Shown: piece after piece, positions 29,032-30,352 of the stretch
How positions within the stretch are numbered: position 1 is the stretch's first letter
Layout: each line of letters begins with the position of its first letter
Source of the DNA: Pleurobrachia bachei
Taxonomy: Eukaryota; Ctenophora; Tentaculata; Cydippida; Pleurobrachiidae
Assembly (NCBI GenBank): GCA_000695325.1
Contig: AVPN01000815.1
Coordinates: forward strand, 5,678 to 36,029
Direction of reading: 5' to 3'
DNA: 30,352 nt
Made by a program: the position numbers and the translations under genes
The notes under the pieces: model-generated
Told to the model about the DNA's origin: nothing
The model's database searches: none
What the model saw: the letters and a program-made list of their open reading frames with translations, nothing else

Positions 29032-29676
29032 CTCGGAGGATCAGGTTCCGGGTTGGCCGGACCAGCTGGGTTAGTGAGATCAGGCTCGTGGCAGTTTGAT
29101 AGTGTGACTATGAAATCGGTATGAAACAGTGTGCAGCTATAATATCACTAGCACAGGGGAGCCGGGAACTATCTGTCTGGCGCCGCCGACCCTATCTGAT
29201 CAAATGGGGGTATGGCGCCGCCATACAGGGAACTATAATGGGGTGCAGGCACCTGATGATTAAAACGATGTTATTACGCTTTTGATCAAGTTTAATAAAG
29301 TGACTTTTTGTGATTTGTGTTTGTGTGATTCCAGATAGTGATACACTGTGTGAAATTCGATATGAAATAATGTCCCATGACTTTGTAACGCTGAAGATTT
29401 AGGATTTTGTTTCAAGTTCAAAATTCAAAACTCAAAATTGTAGCACAACTAGACACAACACGAACACAACACGTGACAAACACAACAAAACAATTATGAA
29501 CTTTTGTACAAAACCAATAAATCATTCATAATAAATCATTCTGGCAATTTGTCCGGCCGACCCCAGTCCACAAGAGTTGCTATATGACATAGCAAGTCAC
29601 ATGTGCATGGTAAGTCACCATAAGTTTTAGCCGTGATAGTATCACTGATATCAAAGCTTTGCATGGTGATGGGTAC
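29032..29676. other. Convergent 3' region between tetraspanin and SMKR1-like gene
   Basis: Holds AATAAA signals on the plus strand at about 29294, 29517 and 29530, suitable for tetraspanin polyadenylation. A perfect short hairpin GTATGGCG/CGCCATAC lies at 29210-29226. No further gene seen. Confidence 0.55.
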
Positions 29677-30066
29677 TCAGTAATACCCCAGGATTTTCAT
29701 TTTGATTGTTGGTGGTACAGAGTCCCAGGCTGACAGAGCCTTGAATTTGAAGCCCCGAACAAAAAGGAAATCTGGTGCGTTATGGCAGATGTAGTAGGCG
29801 TTTGCCATGGATGAGGGAGATTTCAACTGCTCGAAAGAAACCGGAGGTGTTTTTGCTTTCTTCTTTTTCTTTCCACTTTTCTTCCCTTTCTTCTTTTTCC
29901 CACTCTTTGAACTTTTTGCACTTTTCGTTTTCCTGGGATCTTTGATACCGGGTGTTACGCTTGCTGATCGTTTCACCATGTCCTCCAAAGCCGCTGCGGC
30001 GCTCTTAGCGCCATCCCGGGGAGTCTCAGTTGAGGACGGCGTGATTGCGTGGAACCCAGATGCCTC
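29677..30066 (-). CDS. Small lysine-rich protein, SMKR1-like
   Basis: A minus-strand frame with a probable acceptor (TTGGCAG) at 30067-30073, so this looks like a last exon; alternatively the ATG at 29977-29979 starts a 100-residue protein. After a run of Lys, Ser and Gly (SGKKKKGKKSGKKKKKAK) it reads LKSPSSMANAYYICHNAPDF, then LFVRGFKF. From memory, human SMKR1 has a Lys-rich start followed by [20 protein letters not shown] and a RGF motif, so the conserved block matches in order and spacing. SMKR1 expression is linked to ciliated cells and testis, but its role is not well known. The upstream exon is not identified. Confidence 0.65.
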   Translation of the reverse strand, partial: EASGFHAITPSSTETPRDGAKSAAAALEDMVKRSASVTPGIKDPRKTKSAKSSKSGKKKKGKKSGKKKKKAKTPPVSFEQLKSPSSMANAYYICHNAPDFLFVRGFKFKALSAWDSVPPTIKMKILGYY

Positions 30067-30133
30067 CTGCCAAGAGAGAGATAGAGATGTGTTTTGGTGG
30101 GTATACAATGGAGTTCAGGGGTCTCAGGAGTAG

Positions 30134-30352
30134 AGCATAAGGTTTTAGATACAAAATAACAACAGCGGTGATTTACGAATGGTGCACTATAAGCAAGTGT
30201 ACAAATGAAAAAAGTTTCACAGTTATTTTAACAATGATCAATAGACTCTTACCATGTTACTCTTTTAACACACACACACAAGCTAGAGAAAACTACAGAT
30301 GTTCAATGTGCACTGTCCTTCTATTCTCTGGAAGCTCCGCATGAGTATGTTT
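30134..30352. other. Nothing recognised
   Basis: AT-rich end of the window with a short CA repeat near 30270. It may contain an upstream exon of the SMKR1-like gene on the minus strand, but no convincing one can be chosen. Confidence 0.4.

Noticed and set aside
1-30352. tRNA, rRNA or CRISPR array
   Set aside because: No cloverleaf with recognisable A and B boxes, no rRNA-like sequence and no regularly spaced identical repeats with unique spacers were seen; the minisatellite lacks spacers.

Overview
The window looks like nuclear DNA of a ciliated, probably marine, invertebrate animal. It carries spliced genes with short GT-AG introns, an intronless IFT88, a long three-module EML5/EML6-type WD protein, a tetraspanin, a GPI-anchored Ly6/uPAR protein and a small lysine-rich protein resembling SMKR1. 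The phylum cannot be fixed from this sequence. Gene order is compact, with about 300 bases between IFT88 and EML.

Layout. 1-356: IFT88 upstream region with a long hairpin. 357-2798: IFT88. 3113-18829: an EML5/6-like locus broken up by head-to-tail partial duplications, one of which also re-inserts most of IFT88 (3985-6058). 18849-20738: a duplicated segment holding an unidentified minus-strand reading frame and two different small insertions. 22037-22683: a three-exon gene for a 98-residue cysteine-containing protein. 23156-26333: a minus-strand Ly6/uPAR gene whose exons 2 and 3 are duplicated, with minisatellites in its first intron. 27480-29031: a six-exon tetraspanin. 29677-30066: a minus-strand SMKR1-like gene. 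IFT88, EML and SMKR1-like all point to cilia and microtubules. Tetraspanin and Ly6 are ordinary cell-surface genes.

The main anomaly. In four places a block of exactly 50 bases is the straight complement, not the reverse complement, of the matching 50 bases in the other copy of a duplicated segment: 3935-3984 with 7351-7400; 7851-7900 with 9967-10016; 18849-18898 with 19816-19865; 23436-23485 with 24894-24943. By eye each pair matches 50 of 50, with ordinary same-strand homology on both flanks. Inversion gives a reverse complement, and I know of no biological process that gives a straight complement. In the first two cases complementing the block restores a splice site, and in the first also an in-frame exon. 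Three of the four lie exactly at a repeat-unit edge. The most economical reading is a sequence-handling fault during assembly, in a scaffold where allelic contigs of a very heterozygous diploid were laid end to end.

Under that reading the tandem duplications, and the striking in-frame EML::IFT88 chimera (3113-3773 spliced to 3939-6058), are probably also assembly products. The chimera is open throughout and deserves a direct test. Joining the undamaged segments gives an EML-like protein of about 1927 residues from five exons, close to human EML6.
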